Below, in pieces: positions 1 to 9,251 of a DNA stretch of 64,000 bases. Each line of letters begins with the position of its first letter. Position 1 is the stretch's first letter. Location: contig CALUWA010000003.1 of assembly GCA_944324365.1 (NCBI GenBank), positions 124,001 through 188,000 on the forward strand, given 5' to 3'. The notes below the pieces were generated by a model that saw only the letters and a program-made list of their open reading frames with translations, ran no database searches and was not told the origin of the DNA. The position numbers were made by a program, and so were the translations under genes. The DNA is from Candidatus Gastranaerophilales bacterium. GTDB lineage: Bacteria; Cyanobacteriota; Vampirovibrionia; Gastranaerophilales; Gastranaerophilaceae.

Positions 1-2
1 TT

Positions 3-116
3 GAAATAGTTAAGTCGCCGTATTGTGCAAAACTTGCTCTGCTTAATAATTCGGATTTCTATACAATCTTAAGAGATAAGCTGCATTGGGGAGAATCTCC
101 AGCATTCTGCTCCTGA
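3..116 (+). CDS. Possible C-terminal end of an upstream gene (partial)
   Basis: A frame open from the window edge encodes 37 residues ending in WGESPAFCS before a TGA. No start is visible and I do not recognise the family. It lies in the same direction as ftsZ with about 155 bases between, so it could be the preceding division or envelope gene, but its tail does not resemble FtsA. TGA is a rare stop in this window; four codons further in the same frame there is a TAA. It may also be a chance frame. Confidence 0.3.
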   Translation, partial: EIVKSPYCAKLALLNNSDFYTILRDKLHWGESPAFCS

Positions 117-271
117 AAATCTCTATCTTAACTTTTGTTCATAATTAAGCTTAAATTATTGTACATTTTTCTTATTTAAAATAGTATGTTATTATATTAT
201 TGATAAATTCTAATGTATATTAGGGTTGATGTATGGAAATCAAGTAATATTTAATATAAGAGGTAAAACTA

Positions 272-1459
272 GTGGAAAATTTCGTATCAGATATCTTTGC
301 GAAAAAAGATGAAACAGCGACAGGACAAGCTCCTTCCGCAAGATCAAATGTTAACCCGACAAACATTAAGGTTGTAGGTGTCGGCGGCGGCGGCGGAAAC
401 GCTGTTAACAGAATGATAAAGTCAGGACTTTCCGGAGTAGAGTTCTGGTTAATGAATACAGACTTACAGGTTCTTGAATACGGTCAAACCAAGAATAAAA
501 TTCAGCTTGGTGCAAAATCAACTGAAGGTCTTGGTGCCGGCGGCGATCCTTCTGTTGGTGAAAAAGCTGCTGAAGAAGCTCAACAGGAAATTACGGAAGC
601 ATTAGATGGCGCTGATATGGTATTTATCACTGCAGGTATGGGCGGCGGAACCGGTACCGGTGCTGCTCCGATTGTTGCTAAGATTGCTAAGGAATTAGGA
701 ATTTTGACAATTGCAGTTGTTACAAAACCTTTCTCTTGGGAAGGCCGTAAAAGACAAAACCAGGCTAACCAAGGTTTGGAAAAATTAAGAGAATCTGTTG
801 ACGCGGTTATTGTTGTTCCTAACGATAAATTATTGCAGGTTGTTGACAGACAGGTTTCTTTAACTGAATCTTTCTTAATTGTTGATGAAGTACTGTTAAG
901 AGGTGTTCAGGGTATTTCCGATATCATTACAATTCCTGGTATGATTAACGTTGACTTTGCCGATGTTAAGAGTGTAATGCAGGCATCAGGTTCTGCATTG
1001 ATGGGTATCGGCCGTGCTCAGGGTGAAGGCAGAGCGGTTAAAGCTGCTGAAATTGCAATCAACTCACAACTTCTTGAATCTTCTATCAACGGTGCTACCG
1101 GCGTAATCGTTAATATTACCGGCGGACCTGACATGACATTGCACGAAATTTCTGATGCTGCAAACATTATTCACGATGCAGTTACGGAAGACGCAACAGT
1201 TATTATCGGTACTGCTGTTAACGAAAATATTCAGAACGAAATTAACGTAACAGTTATCGCTACAGGTTTTGAAGTTAAGAAAAATGTTGAAATGCCGAAA
1301 ACTGATATGAAACAGTTGAGTGCATCTGATTTCTTCGCAGGAACATTCTCAAATGCAGTTCCTGGTGCTTCTACAGCAGCAGCTCCGAGAAGAAGTTCTA
1401 TGCCGCAGATTTCAACAGGTTTTTCAAATATAGAAATTCCTGATTTCTTGAAAAAGTAG
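272..1459 (+). CDS. ftsZ: Cell division GTPase FtsZ
   Basis: FtsZ polymerises with GTP into the cytoplasmic ring that scaffolds septal division. The 395-residue product has the nucleotide-binding stretch GVGGGGGNAVNRM near residue 37, the tubulin signature GGGTGTGAAP near 124-133 and the usual C-terminal peptide IEIPDFLKK, which binds FtsA/ZipA-type partners. The N-terminal 30 residues and the linker near 340-380 are low complexity, as usual. The start is a GTG at 272, preceded by AGAGG at a good distance. The length is normal. It stands alone as far as the window shows and is followed by a strong hairpin terminator. Confidence 0.98.
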   Translation: MENFVSDIFAKKDETATGQAPSARSNVNPTNIKVVGVGGGGGNAVNRMIKSGLSGVEFWLMNTDLQVLEYGQTKNKIQLGAKSTEGLGAGGDPSVGEKAAEEAQQEITEALDGADMVFITAGMGGGTGTGAAPIVAKIAKELGILTIAVVTKPFSWEGRKRQNQANQGLEKLRESVDAVIVVPNDKLLQVVDRQVSLTESFLIVDEVLLRGVQGISDIITIPGMINVDFADVKSVMQASGSALMGIGRAQGEGRAVKAAEIAINSQLLESSINGATGVIVNITGGPDMTLHEISDAANIIHDAVTEDATVIIGTAVNENIQNEINVTVIATGFEVKKNVEMPKTDMKQLSASDFFAGTFSNAVPGASTAAAPRRSSMPQISTGFSNIEIPDFLKK

Positions 1460-1480
1460 AACTTACAAAATACATATACA

Positions 1481-1513
1481 AAAATCCCGCGCTGAATTGG
1501 GCGGGATTTTTTG
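1481..1513 (+). terminator. Intrinsic terminator of ftsZ
   Basis: Arms AAAATCCCGC and GCGGGATTTT flank a 10-base loop and run into a T tract, 22 bases after the ftsZ stop. Confidence 0.9.
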
Positions 1514-1564
1514 TATGTTGAGCTGGTTTAGGTATTTAAGCGTTTAAGCGCATAAAAAAGGCAT

Positions 1565-1596
1565 AAAAAAGGCGGGTCGCAAAACCCGCCTTTTTA
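1565..1596 (-). terminator. Terminator of the ispH-rpsA unit
   Basis: A GC-rich hairpin with arms GGCGGGT and ACCCGCC is flanked by A and T runs. Read on the minus strand it follows the rpsA stop by about 15 bases and ends in TTTTTT. The A/T flanks make it usable in both directions. Confidence 0.85.
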
Positions 1597-1609
1597 GAGT
1601 ATTTATTGC

Positions 1610-2683
1610 TTATGCATCTTTGTTAATATCTTTGATGCTCAATGCAATTCTGTGTTCTTGCGGTGTGAATTTCTTAATAAGAACTTCTACACTGTCGCCA
1701 ACTTTGAATTCGTTAAACGGATTAACGTTTTCATTGCTCATTTCAGATACCGGAAGAAGTGCTTCTACTCCAGGGAAAATGTTTATGAATGCGCCGAATC
1801 CGGTTACTTTGTTTACTGTCCCTGTGATAATCTGGCCTTCTTCAAACTGACCTTCAATTTGCTGCCAAGGATCTTCGCCCATTCTCTTTAAAGAAAGCGA
1901 AATTCTTTTTAGTTCATTATCTATTTTGATAATTTTAACTTCAACAGTTTCGCCTAAAGAAATAACATCTGACGGGTGTTTAATTCTCTGCCAAGAAATT
2001 TCTGAGATTGGAAGAAGTCCGTCAATACCGTTAATGTCAATGAATGCACCGAAATCAGCAATTCTTACAACTTCACCTTTTACAACCATGCCTTCTTCAA
2101 GAGTAGAAAGGATGTTATCAACAACCTGATCTCTTTGTTCAGCAACGGCCAGTCTTTGAGAAAGGATAAGTTTGTTTTTCTTCGGATCAGCTTCAAGAAC
2201 TTTAACTTCGATTTTTGTATTAACAAGTCCGTCGAACGGGGTGCCTGTTCTTAACTGGCTTGAAGGAATGAAACCTTTAAGGTCTGCAACGTCAACGAGT
2301 ACTCCGCCTTTAACAACTGATACAACTTTTGCAAGGATTGTATCTCCTTGGATTTTTGCATCGTTAAGTTGTGCCCAAGCTTGAGCAAATGCAAGTCTTT
2401 TAAGGGACAAAAGCATGCCGTCTTCGTCATTTTCTTCTTTTAATACGTAGAATTCTTTTTCTTCGCCGATTTGCAATTCTTCTTCACTTTCAGTTGAAGA
2501 AAGTTCTTTGTTTGGAAGGAAAGCTTCTGTTTTTGCACCGCGAACGCTGATTAGATAGCCTTCATTGTCTTTTTTTACTACAGTGCCTTCTACGATATCA
2601 GCTACTGAGTAGCCTTTTGAAAAAGATTCTTCAAGTAATCTTTCAAATTCATCTAAGTTGTTTTTTTCTAATGTTGCTGTCAT
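1610..2683 (-). CDS. rpsA: 30S ribosomal protein S1 (four S1 domains)
   Basis: S1 binds mRNA on the small ribosomal subunit and helps initiation on structured or weakly SD-led messages. This 357-residue form has four S1/OB domains at about 25-97, 112-180, 197-266 and 282-351. The last two carry the typical GxVxxxxxFGAFI pattern (VVRIADFGAFI, VNKVTGFGAFI). It is shorter than the six-domain E. coli protein and near the size found in Cyanobacteria and Firmicutes. AAGGAG precedes the ATG. It lies 20 bases downstream of ispH on the same strand, an arrangement known from Firmicutes, where the two can be fused. Confidence 0.93.
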   Translation of the reverse strand: MTATLEKNNLDEFERLLEESFSKGYSVADIVEGTVVKKDNEGYLISVRGAKTEAFLPNKELSSTESEEELQIGEEKEFYVLKEENDEDGMLLSLKRLAFAQAWAQLNDAKIQGDTILAKVVSVVKGGVLVDVADLKGFIPSSQLRTGTPFDGLVNTKIEVKVLEADPKKNKLILSQRLAVAEQRDQVVDNILSTLEEGMVVKGEVVRIADFGAFIDINGIDGLLPISEISWQRIKHPSDVISLGETVEVKIIKIDNELKRISLSLKRMGEDPWQQIEGQFEEGQIITGTVNKVTGFGAFINIFPGVEALLPVSEMSNENVNPFNEFKVGDSVEVLIKKFTPQEHRIALSIKDINKDA

Positions 2684-2703
2684 TTGTTTGTTTTCTCCTT
2701 TTT

Positions 2704-3570
2704 CTATATGTTATTTATTTTTTGCATAACTTTTTCTATTATGTTTTGCGGGGTAGAAGCCCCGGCCGTAATGGAAATTTTTCCTGATGCCGAGATAAGT
2801 TCTTTAAATTCATCTAACTCGTTATCATTTTCTATATGTATTGTCTTGGTTATATCTTTTAGGATTTCGGCCAGGTGTGTAGTATTAGCGCTCTTCTTGG
2901 AGCCTACTACAATCATTAAATCGCTTTCTTTTGCAAGTTCTTTTGCCTCTGACTGGCGCATTGCTGTGCTTTGGCAGATTGTGTTTGCTATGTGGAGTTC
3001 TTTTGAAATCGCTGTTAGATATTCTACAATTGAGTTAAGTGTTGATAACATCTGCGTAGTTTGAACTACTACCCCTACACGTTTGCAGTTTTTAATTTCT
3101 TTTTCGTATTGTCTGAGTTGGTCAACGGAACCCGCAACAATTACATTGTCGCTCCATAGTTTTGCGTTTGCCTTAATTCCGATAACTTCCGGATGTTCGG
3201 ATTTGCCGACTATTACAAGAAAATATCCGTCTTTTGCAAGTTCTATGGCTTTTTGCTGAACTTTTTTTACGTCAGGGCAGGTCAAATCAACTAGGGTAAA
3301 ACCGGCTTTTTGAATTTTATCAATAATTTCCGGACTTTCCCCATGGCTTCTTACAACGCAAATTCCGTCACCTTGTTCCGGAACTTCTGTTATTGTTTTT
3401 ATGCCGAGAGTTTCAAGCTCATTAATGACATCAGTATTATGTATTAGCTCTCCAAGTACAAATACATTTTTATCAGGGTTTTCGGCTTTTAATTTTTTAG
3501 CAGTTTCAACGGCTCTTTTTACGCCGTAGCAGAATCCTGCAAACTTTGCTAATTTTATATCTTTAGGCAA
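2704..3570 (-). CDS. ispH: 4-hydroxy-3-methylbut-2-enyl diphosphate reductase (IspH/LytB)
   Basis: IspH is the last enzyme of the MEP isoprenoid pathway. It reduces HMBPP to IPP and DMAPP with a [4Fe-4S] cluster. The three cluster cysteines are visible: GFCYGV (C14), DLTCPD (C98) and NTICQS (C199). Substrate-binding motifs GELIHN, VRSHGE and a C-terminal SAGAST-like segment (TAGAST) are present. At 288 residues it matches the short heterotroph form, not the roughly 400-residue form of photosynthetic Cyanobacteria. The start is a TTG with a weak SD (AGAAAGAAG); no better start lies upstream. It is transcribed ahead of rpsA. Confidence 0.96.
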   Translation of the reverse strand: MPKDIKLAKFAGFCYGVKRAVETAKKLKAENPDKNVFVLGELIHNTDVINELETLGIKTITEVPEQGDGICVVRSHGESPEIIDKIQKAGFTLVDLTCPDVKKVQQKAIELAKDGYFLVIVGKSEHPEVIGIKANAKLWSDNVIVAGSVDQLRQYEKEIKNCKRVGVVVQTTQMLSTLNSIVEYLTAISKELHIANTICQSTAMRQSEAKELAKESDLMIVVGSKKSANTTHLAEILKDITKTIHIENDNELDEFKELISASGKISITAGASTPQNIIEKVMQKINNI

Positions 3571-3652
3571 TTAATATTGTCTTCTTTCTCTATGAACTCG
3601 CAAAGAAATCTTTGCTGTAATAATATTTGAGCACAAACCGGCTATAAAATCA

Positions 3653-3686
3653 AGCACAGACTTAAGAAAAATCTTAAGTCTGTGCC
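3653..3686 (-). terminator. Perfect 13-bp hairpin between two minus-strand genes
   Basis: GCACAGACTTAAG and its exact complement flank a 6-base loop. It lies just after the stop of the 3715-6483 gene and before ispH. The downstream T tract is weak (TTGATTTT), so it may be a terminator or a stabilising 3' hairpin. Confidence 0.65.
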
Positions 3687-3714
3687 AGCTACAAATTATG
3701 TACCTTGTCCCTTT

Positions 3715-6483
3715 TTAGCAAATAAAGTAGCCTTCTTTATCCCGTTTCCAGAATGTTAAATCATTTTTTGTGCTGTTATAATATTCGCGGTTGGAAACTT
3801 TTCCACCTGATACTAAATCATCAGGTGTTGACATAAATGCCAGTTCCGCACGCAGACTTTGTTTCAAAACAGGAGATTCAAGCTGTGAATCTTGTCTTTC
3901 TACAAGCATTTCCGCACATGTCTGTTTTACGCTGCTGCTGAAGCTGTTTGTGTTGTTTTTGAAATATTCAAGTGCGTCAGCCTGCATATCCGGTACTCTG
4001 AGCATTTCAAGCATAATTTTGTTCTTAACTTCCGGTGTCAGCTGCAATTGGAACAGGTCTGACCCTAATGAACTTATTAATGATGAAAGCATTTCAGGAC
4101 AGTATGTTGCGATGTGTGTGATGATTTCTTTCTGCCATACACCCTGCAGTTTGCTGATCATTCTGAATTTCGTTGCAGCGTCAGCATTCTTAAACATTTC
4201 TCTATATTCTTCTATTTTGGTTGTAACGGTATCATTTGACCATTTTTCAGAAGCTGCCGGATCTCTTGCTGCATCCATAGATGTCAGTTTTGTGCCGATA
4301 TCTGTAGAAATTGCTGCCGTGTGGCGGGCTTCCATAGCCTGAACCTGGGCTTGAACTTCTTTTGCAATAGATTTTACAGCTTCCGGATCGCACTGGCTTA
4401 ACTGAAGGTTTGCAGCTTCAATTGCTTTGGTGTTTCCTGATTGGTATGTAGCTTTTATTGCATCGGCTTGAACCGATTTGTCATAATTGTGAATATTGGA
4501 AGCTGCGTGTTCCTGAACTTCGCTGTATTTGCTGCCGGTGATGGCTTTATGCATATCAAGCTGGTTTGAAACATCACATTTTGCAATCTGGTCTGCCAAA
4601 TTGTTTAATGACTCAATAGCCTGATCTTTCGGCAGGAATTTTTCCAAGTTCATTTGAACAGCCTTGAAACTGCCTGTCTGTGCTTCTTTATCCAATCTGG
4701 TTATGGTTTCATTATCGGTAATAGCTTTAGCAACTCTGCCGTCATATTTGCCTGAAGCTATGGCTATAGTTGTTTCTTGGTTAGCAGGATGGAATTTATC
4801 GGCGTTTATACCGAATTCGGTTACTATAACTTCACTGCCATTATTAATAGCTGCATTTATAGCTTCCATTTGAGTATCTTTATTTTCAATTTCAGCTGTA
4901 CGTTTTTGTCCTATTTGGGCAAGACCTTTGTGATCTGTACTGCTGATGCCTTCGTTGAAAGCTGCGACTTGTTCATCATCTATTGTCTTTGCAAAATCTT
5001 CACCTAATATTTGAGTTGTTTCTGGATCAGTTTTACTTATTGAATTTATATTAGCTGCAATTAATTTAACGTTTTCGTCACTATCCGCAACATTTTTATC
5101 TTTAGTATTATATGCCTTTTGGTCATCACTTTGCGCTGCTAAAATTCTTTTTAATTTAGGGCTGTTTTTAGCAAGTGTTCTAAGTGCTATGGCTGTCCCA
5201 ATTTTTCCGCATTCGTTAGCATCTTGAATTAATTCTAACAATTTGTCAGGGTCATTTTTGTATTTTACCCAGGCATGTTTTGCTAATATTGCATTTTTCT
5301 GTTCCGGTGAACTTGCATTTGCATAATCTTCTGCAAATTTTGAATCAGACATTTCTTTTTCAACTATGGTCTGTTCACCAAATCTGATACCAAAAGATTC
5401 TAATGCTTCTGCTGTAACTTTTTCGTTAAGTGTTTTGAGCATCAGCCTTTCTTCTGCAGTGATAGTTCCGTTCTCTTGTTTCTGGGTTAACAGTTCTTTT
5501 ATAGCAACGCCAATTTTAATATCATTTTGGTTAACTTGGTGCGCTATATCTCCAAAACTTATATTTTGAGCCTCGGTAGTTAATCCCTGCTTAGCTAACT
5601 CTGCCTTTGTCGCTTCTAAAGCTGTGTTTAAGCCGCTTAGTGCCATACGCTGGGAATTAGACAAATTTTCCGGAGCCAGTTTTTTTACATTATTTAGATA
5701 TTCAGCTACAATTTCTGTTCTTTGAGCTTCGTCAAATGAATAATAGCTGTCTAAGCTTAGCCCATGCTCGTTGGCAGCTTGTAAAGCTGTCATTTTTGAT
5801 TGAAGTAAATATTTTTTGTTTTCTTTTACATCTTTTGCAAATAATTTTTTAGATATACCTAATTCTTTGCGAACGAGTTTTTTGGCATCTTTTATTAACT
5901 GTTTGCGTTCTTTATCACTAAGGTTGTTCCAAGCTTCTATATCTTTATGGTTATTTTTATCTCCATATAAAAATTTGTTCTTTGCATATTCTTCAACATA
6001 TACATCAAACATTTCAGTTGGTTTTAATTCGCTGTATTTTTTTGAATCAAAGTAATAATCTTTTGCCCAGGAATTATCTTCAGCTTTTGTTGTATTTTGA
6101 GTTGAAGAAGTTGTATTAGATGTTTCTTCTGCAGGTTGTGATTCTGTATCATTTACAGCTGATTGTGCAGCAGAAGCTTGCTGGGTTTGCTCTGCTGCTG
6201 AGGTATTTGTTGTAGTACCAGCTTGCTTTGCAGCTTTATATGCCGCAATATATTTGATTTGTTCTTCGCTGCTTAAAGTTGAAAATTTAGGGTCTTGTGC
6301 AATCTGCAGATACTCTTCCTGAGTTATTCCTAACTTTTTTGCCAGTTCTTCTGCCTTTTTATCAAATACGGTGTTAGGGCTTGTATTTGAGCTTGACTGG
6401 GTAGAAGTTGTGCTTGCAGTTGATTGTACTGATGTCCCGTTATTACTTACATATACTTGTGTGATATCATTTTCCAATGACAT
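3715..6483 (-). CDS. Large helical protein of unknown function (922 aa)
   Basis: I do not recognise this family. From the chosen ATG the product begins MSLENDITQVYVSNNGTS. About 130 residues rich in Thr, Ser, Gln and Ala follow, then a long, mostly helical, acidic/lysine-rich body with no cysteine-rich or catalytic motif I can name. There is no signal peptide or membrane segment. A longer frame starts at 6537, but that start lies inside the terminator hairpin of the upstream gene. The ATG at 6483 is preceded by AGAGGA at good spacing, so the shorter form is preferred. The low-complexity N-terminus resembles linkers of secreted or surface-associated proteins, but export is not shown. It follows another unknown gene (6584-7288) on the same strand. 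Confidence 0.8.
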   Translation of the reverse strand: MSLENDITQVYVSNNGTSVQSTASTTSTQSSSNTSPNTVFDKKAEELAKKLGITQEEYLQIAQDPKFSTLSSEEQIKYIAAYKAAKQAGTTTNTSAAEQTQQASAAQSAVNDTESQPAEETSNTTSSTQNTTKAEDNSWAKDYYFDSKKYSELKPTEMFDVYVEEYAKNKFLYGDKNNHKDIEAWNNLSDKERKQLIKDAKKLVRKELGISKKLFAKDVKENKKYLLQSKMTALQAANEHGLSLDSYYSFDEAQRTEIVAEYLNNVKKLAPENLSNSQRMALSGLNTALEATKAELAKQGLTTEAQNISFGDIAHQVNQNDIKIGVAIKELLTQKQENGTITAEERLMLKTLNEKVTAEALESFGIRFGEQTIVEKEMSDSKFAEDYANASSPEQKNAILAKHAWVKYKNDPDKLLELIQDANECGKIGTAIALRTLAKNSPKLKRILAAQSDDQKAYNTKDKNVADSDENVKLIAANINSISKTDPETTQILGEDFAKTIDDEQVAAFNEGISSTDHKGLAQIGQKRTAEIENKDTQMEAINAAINNGSEVIVTEFGINADKFHPANQETTIAIASGKYDGRVAKAITDNETITRLDKEAQTGSFKAVQMNLEKFLPKDQAIESLNNLADQIAKCDVSNQLDMHKAITGSKYSEVQEHAASNIHNYDKSVQADAIKATYQSGNTKAIEAANLQLSQCDPEAVKSIAKEVQAQVQAMEARHTAAISTDIGTKLTSMDAARDPAASEKWSNDTVTTKIEEYREMFKNADAATKFRMISKLQGVWQKEIITHIATYCPEMLSSLISSLGSDLFQLQLTPEVKNKIMLEMLRVPDMQADALEYFKNNTNSFSSSVKQTCAEMLVERQDSQLESPVLKQSLRAELAFMSTPDDLVSGGKVSNREYYNSTKNDLTFWKRDKEGYFIC

Positions 6484-6518
6484 AGTTACATATCCTCTGG
6501 TTTTACTCTCTATACATG

Positions 6519-6556
6519 TAAAAACATGCCGCAACACTCGATTGCGGCATGTTTTT
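6519..6556 (-). terminator. Strong terminator between the two unknown genes
   Basis: Arms AAAAACATGCCGCAA and TTGCGGCATGTTTTT flank a 7-base loop. On the minus strand it follows the stop of the gene at 6584 by about 27 bases. It separates that gene from the 922-residue gene and argues against a start for the latter at 6537. Confidence 0.85.
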
Positions 6557-6583
6557 ATAATTGTTACAAATGTTTACATAAAA

Positions 6584-7288
6584 CTATTGACCCAGAAAAG
6601 CATTCAATTTTTTAACCATTGCAGTTCGTGAGGTTATATCGTTTGGTTTGGAAATAGATTTTATAGCACCATTATTTTCATTGTTCATTTCAAGAACTGT
6701 AAGATACATCAAGATATCTTCAAGATTTCCCTGATTGTATGATTCAGTTTTTAATTCACTGTATACAGATTGTGGTGTATAGTCATTAAGATTTTTCGTT
6801 GATAGACCAACACCGTTTAGCCTGAGCATTATTTTTGACCTGTCATCATTTATCTGTGTAAATACTGAAGTGACAATTCCGCGTTTTGAAACAACACCTT
6901 CCTGTCCCGGAACATATCTTATTATTTCTACAGCTTCAAATGTTTCAGGATTTCCGTCAAGGTCAAGCCTGTTAAATTTATAGGCCGTGTACTCACCTGA
7001 TGGCGGTTTAAATATTTGTGTTCCAACAATCCCAGGTTTTTTTACTGCCTGTGTTGTAGAAACCATTTCAATTTCGTTTGTTTCCGGAAAGTCACTTATA
7101 GGTCTGTTTGCATTTATATTGTTAAGCGGGCTCATTGCCATCAAAACTATTACAGGAACGGCTTTGACTGATGTCGGAATCCCGGAACGAGCCGGAGCCT
7201 GGTAATCTTCTCTGTCGTTTCTTCTGCCGCTGAATGCAATATTGTTAGTGCGAAGCGGCGTCACACCTGATACCGGTTGTAATGCCAT
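6584..7288 (-). CDS. Hypothetical protein with N-terminal NIAFSG segment
   Basis: Unrecognised, 234 residues. It begins MALQPVSGVTPLRTNNIAFSG. It then has a short hydrophobic stretch near residue 43 (VPVIVLMAMS), too weak to call a membrane anchor with confidence. A mixed alpha/beta part follows, in which EVVxIxRYVPG- and SVFTQINDDRSKIMLRL-like strands suggest a small beta-rich domain. An ATG nine bases upstream (7297) sits one base after GGAG, too close. The ATG at 7288 has GGAG at 10 bases, so it is preferred. The NI-x-F-x-G pattern near the N-terminus recurs in the small gene at 47098. Confidence 0.75.
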   Translation of the reverse strand: MALQPVSGVTPLRTNNIAFSGRRNDREDYQAPARSGIPTSVKAVPVIVLMAMSPLNNINANRPISDFPETNEIEMVSTTQAVKKPGIVGTQIFKPPSGEYTAYKFNRLDLDGNPETFEAVEIIRYVPGQEGVVSKRGIVTSVFTQINDDRSKIMLRLNGVGLSTKNLNDYTPQSVYSELKTESYNQGNLEDILMYLTVLEMNNENNGAIKSISKPNDITSRTAMVKKLNAFLGQ

Positions 7289-7539
7289 AATTTTCATACT
7301 CCTTTTTTGTTATGATATGACAAAACACAAAACAAAAAAATTTTGCCATATGTTTTTATTCATTTCCCCTTCAAACCACATTATATCAAAGGAAGCAGGA
7401 ACATGAAAAAAAGTATATACGATTTTAATAAATGTTTACATTTTAAAAAATATTCCTCTTAAAACTGCTTGTATTATGTTTTTGTTTGTTATATTTTTGT
7501 GGTGTGTAATATATGTTTACAAAAAGAAGGAGAACTCTT

Positions 7540-8499
7540 ATGAGTGAAAGAAAATTAGTTGGAACAGGCGAAATGTTCAAAAAAGCTCTTGCAGGCGGTT
7601 ATGCTATCGGAGCTTACAATGTTAACAATATGGAAATTTTGCAGGGTATTGCAGAAGCTGCTGAAGAAACTCAATCACCTATTATTTTGCAGGTTTCTGC
7701 AGGCGCAAGAAAATATGCTAACCAAACTTACTTAATTAAATTGGTAGAAGCTGCTCTTGCTACTACTACTGTACCTATCGCTTTGCACTTAGACCACGGT
7801 GCTGATTTTGATATTTGTAAAGCTTGTATTGACGGCGGATTTTCTTCTGTTATGATTGACGGTTCAAGATTCCCGCTTGAAGAAAATATTAAAGTTACTA
7901 AGCAGGTTGTTGACTACGCTCACGCTCACGGTGTTTCTGTTGAAGCTGAACTTGGTAAACTTGCCGGTGTTGAAGATGATGTTAAAGTTCACGCTAAGGA
8001 TTCAACTTACACAGACCCTGAAGAAGCTGCAAGATTTGTTAAAGAAACAGGCTGTGATTCTTTGGCTGTTGCTATCGGTACTTCTCATGGTGCTTACAAG
8101 TTCAAAGGCGAAGCTAAACTAGATTTTGAAAGATTAGCTGAAATTAAAAAAGCTGTTAATGACGTAGTTGGTTATGATTATCCGTTGGTTCTTCACGGTT
8201 CTTCTTCAGTTCCGAAAGAATTTGTTGCTAAATGTAATAAATACGGCGGCAACCTTCCTGATGCTCAAGGTGTTCCGGAAGATATGCTTAACTATGCTTC
8301 TAAACACGGTGTTGCTAAAATCAATATCGACACAGATTTGAGATTGGCTATGACTTCTACTATCAGAGAGTTCTTTATCGAACATCCTGAAAAATTCGAC
8401 CCTAGAGAATATATGGGCCCTGGCAGAACCGCTGTTAAAGAAATGGTTATGCACAAAATGAGAGATGTTCTTGGAACAGCAGGTCATGCAAAAGACTAA
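7540..8499 (+). CDS. fba: Class II fructose-1,6-bisphosphate aldolase
   Basis: This zinc enzyme cleaves or forms fructose-1,6-bisphosphate from DHAP and glyceraldehyde-3-phosphate in glycolysis and gluconeogenesis. Class II landmarks are visible: GAYNVNN at the N-terminus, LHLDHGAD with the catalytic Asp and a Zn-ligand His, VEAELG, the His of GTSHGAYK and the His of VLHGSSS. The GxxKINIDTDLR-like segment binds phosphate. A frame opens at 7513, but GAAGGAG at 7526-7532 sits correctly for the ATG at 7540, giving 319 residues. The gene is flanked by a 240-base AT-rich upstream region and a terminator, so it is probably monocistronic. Confidence 0.97.
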   Translation: MSERKLVGTGEMFKKALAGGYAIGAYNVNNMEILQGIAEAAEETQSPIILQVSAGARKYANQTYLIKLVEAALATTTVPIALHLDHGADFDICKACIDGGFSSVMIDGSRFPLEENIKVTKQVVDYAHAHGVSVEAELGKLAGVEDDVKVHAKDSTYTDPEEAARFVKETGCDSLAVAIGTSHGAYKFKGEAKLDFERLAEIKKAVNDVVGYDYPLVLHGSSSVPKEFVAKCNKYGGNLPDAQGVPEDMLNYASKHGVAKINIDTDLRLAMTSTIREFFIEHPEKFDPREYMGPGRTAVKEMVMHKMRDVLGTAGHAKD

Positions 8500-8521
8500 T
8501 TTATAGTCGTTTATAACATTG

Positions 8522-8547
8522 AAAGCCCGGGCAACCGGGCTTTTTTG
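8522..8547 (+). terminator. Terminator of fba
   Basis: Arms AAGCCCGG and CCGGGCTT with loop GCAA and a following T6 run, 23 bases after the fba stop. Confidence 0.9.
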
Positions 8548-8554
8548 TTGTCTT

Positions 8555-8843
8555 GTTACATAACCCATGTTATGTGCATCTATCGACCACATACATAAGT
8601 TATGTATTCATTGTTCACTTTTTCTTTTTAATTGCGGTGCAAAAAGAAAAAGTGAACCGAAAAAGAAAAAACACGCAAAAGATTTCTGCGCTGCCTGCGG
8701 CATCGCTTTGACCGAATGGACGTACGTTTTGTTCGCTTTGCTCACAAAATCTTTTATGTTTTGCTATCGTGCTTACGCACACGCAAAACTGCAATCTGTT
8801 ACTCACGTAAGTGAGTCAGGCGAACGTGCACGAAGTGCGATAG
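8555..8843 (+). repeat. Dispersed 0.29-kb element, copy 1
   Basis: This stretch is repeated in inverted orientation at 22853-23142. It starts with GTTACATAACCCATG, contains a 17-bp perfect hairpin at 8613-8657 (arm GTTCACTTTTTCTTTTT, 11-base loop) and a second purine tract at 8660-8671 before ACACGC. It ends with TGCACGAAGTGCGATAG. No plausible gene is encoded; frames across it are compositional shadows. It differs from the other copies mainly in the purine/pyrimidine tracts, which match each other within each copy. Confidence 0.85.
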
Positions 8844-8990
8844 ACAGTAAAGAGATTAATAGCGCATTTTGCACAGCGCAGCGGATTTTGGCAAGAGTGA
8901 GCGCAGCGAAACTCGTCCCGGCGAGAGCTGCGTTGAGCTGGTCGAGCCGCCAATAATCCAAGACGCGTCATGTAGATGTGCCTCAGGCAC

Positions 8991-9019
8991 TTGAAAAATG
9001 ATTGAAAATAGTTTATACT
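8991..9019 (+). promoter_or_regulatory. Sigma70-type promoter in front of a 17-codon ORF
   Basis: TTGAAA at 8991-8996 and TATACT at 9014-9019 are separated by exactly 17 bases. The predicted start of transcription is about 9026, shortly before a GGAGG ribosome binding site at 9030-9034. Confidence 0.6.
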
Positions 9020-9042
9020 GATAAAAAATGGAGGATAGAAGT

Positions 9043-9096
9043 ATGCAAAAGTCAAGTATAGCGCGGGGATACCGGGGGGGGGGTATCTACATCTAA
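9043..9096 (+). CDS. Tiny ORF with a ten-G homopolymer
   Basis: An ATG eight bases after GGAGG, behind a good promoter, opens a 17-residue frame (MQKSSIARGYRGGGIYI). A run of ten Gs at 9074-9083 lies in it. Loss of one G would join this start to the long open frame that runs through the following repeats into the prepilin domain at about 9503. It may therefore be the original 5' end of the pilin gene, separated by repeat insertion, or a phase-variable leader. Translation is not shown. Confidence 0.35.
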   Translation: MQKSSIARGYRGGGIYI

Positions 9097-9251
9097 GTCG
9101 GGACAAGGGTTTGTGCCTATTTGTCATTGCGGCAGTTCCGGTGTTTTAAAGGGTTTAATCAGAAGGTTTTATAAAACAGTCATTCAGAGGTGCGAAGCAC
9201 CGAAGAAGTGCCTGAGGCACGACATTATAACACGTTTTTGTATTACCAATC

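Noticed and set aside
6484-6537. Extended N-terminus (18 residues) of the 922-residue protein
   Set aside because: It falls in a terminator hairpin and has no SD; the ATG at 6483 has AGAGGA.
8567-9127. Several open frames on both strands over the 8.5-9.1 kb repeats
   Set aside because: The same frames recur wherever the repeat occurs, they lack SD sites, and the composition is that of the repeat; treated as shadows.
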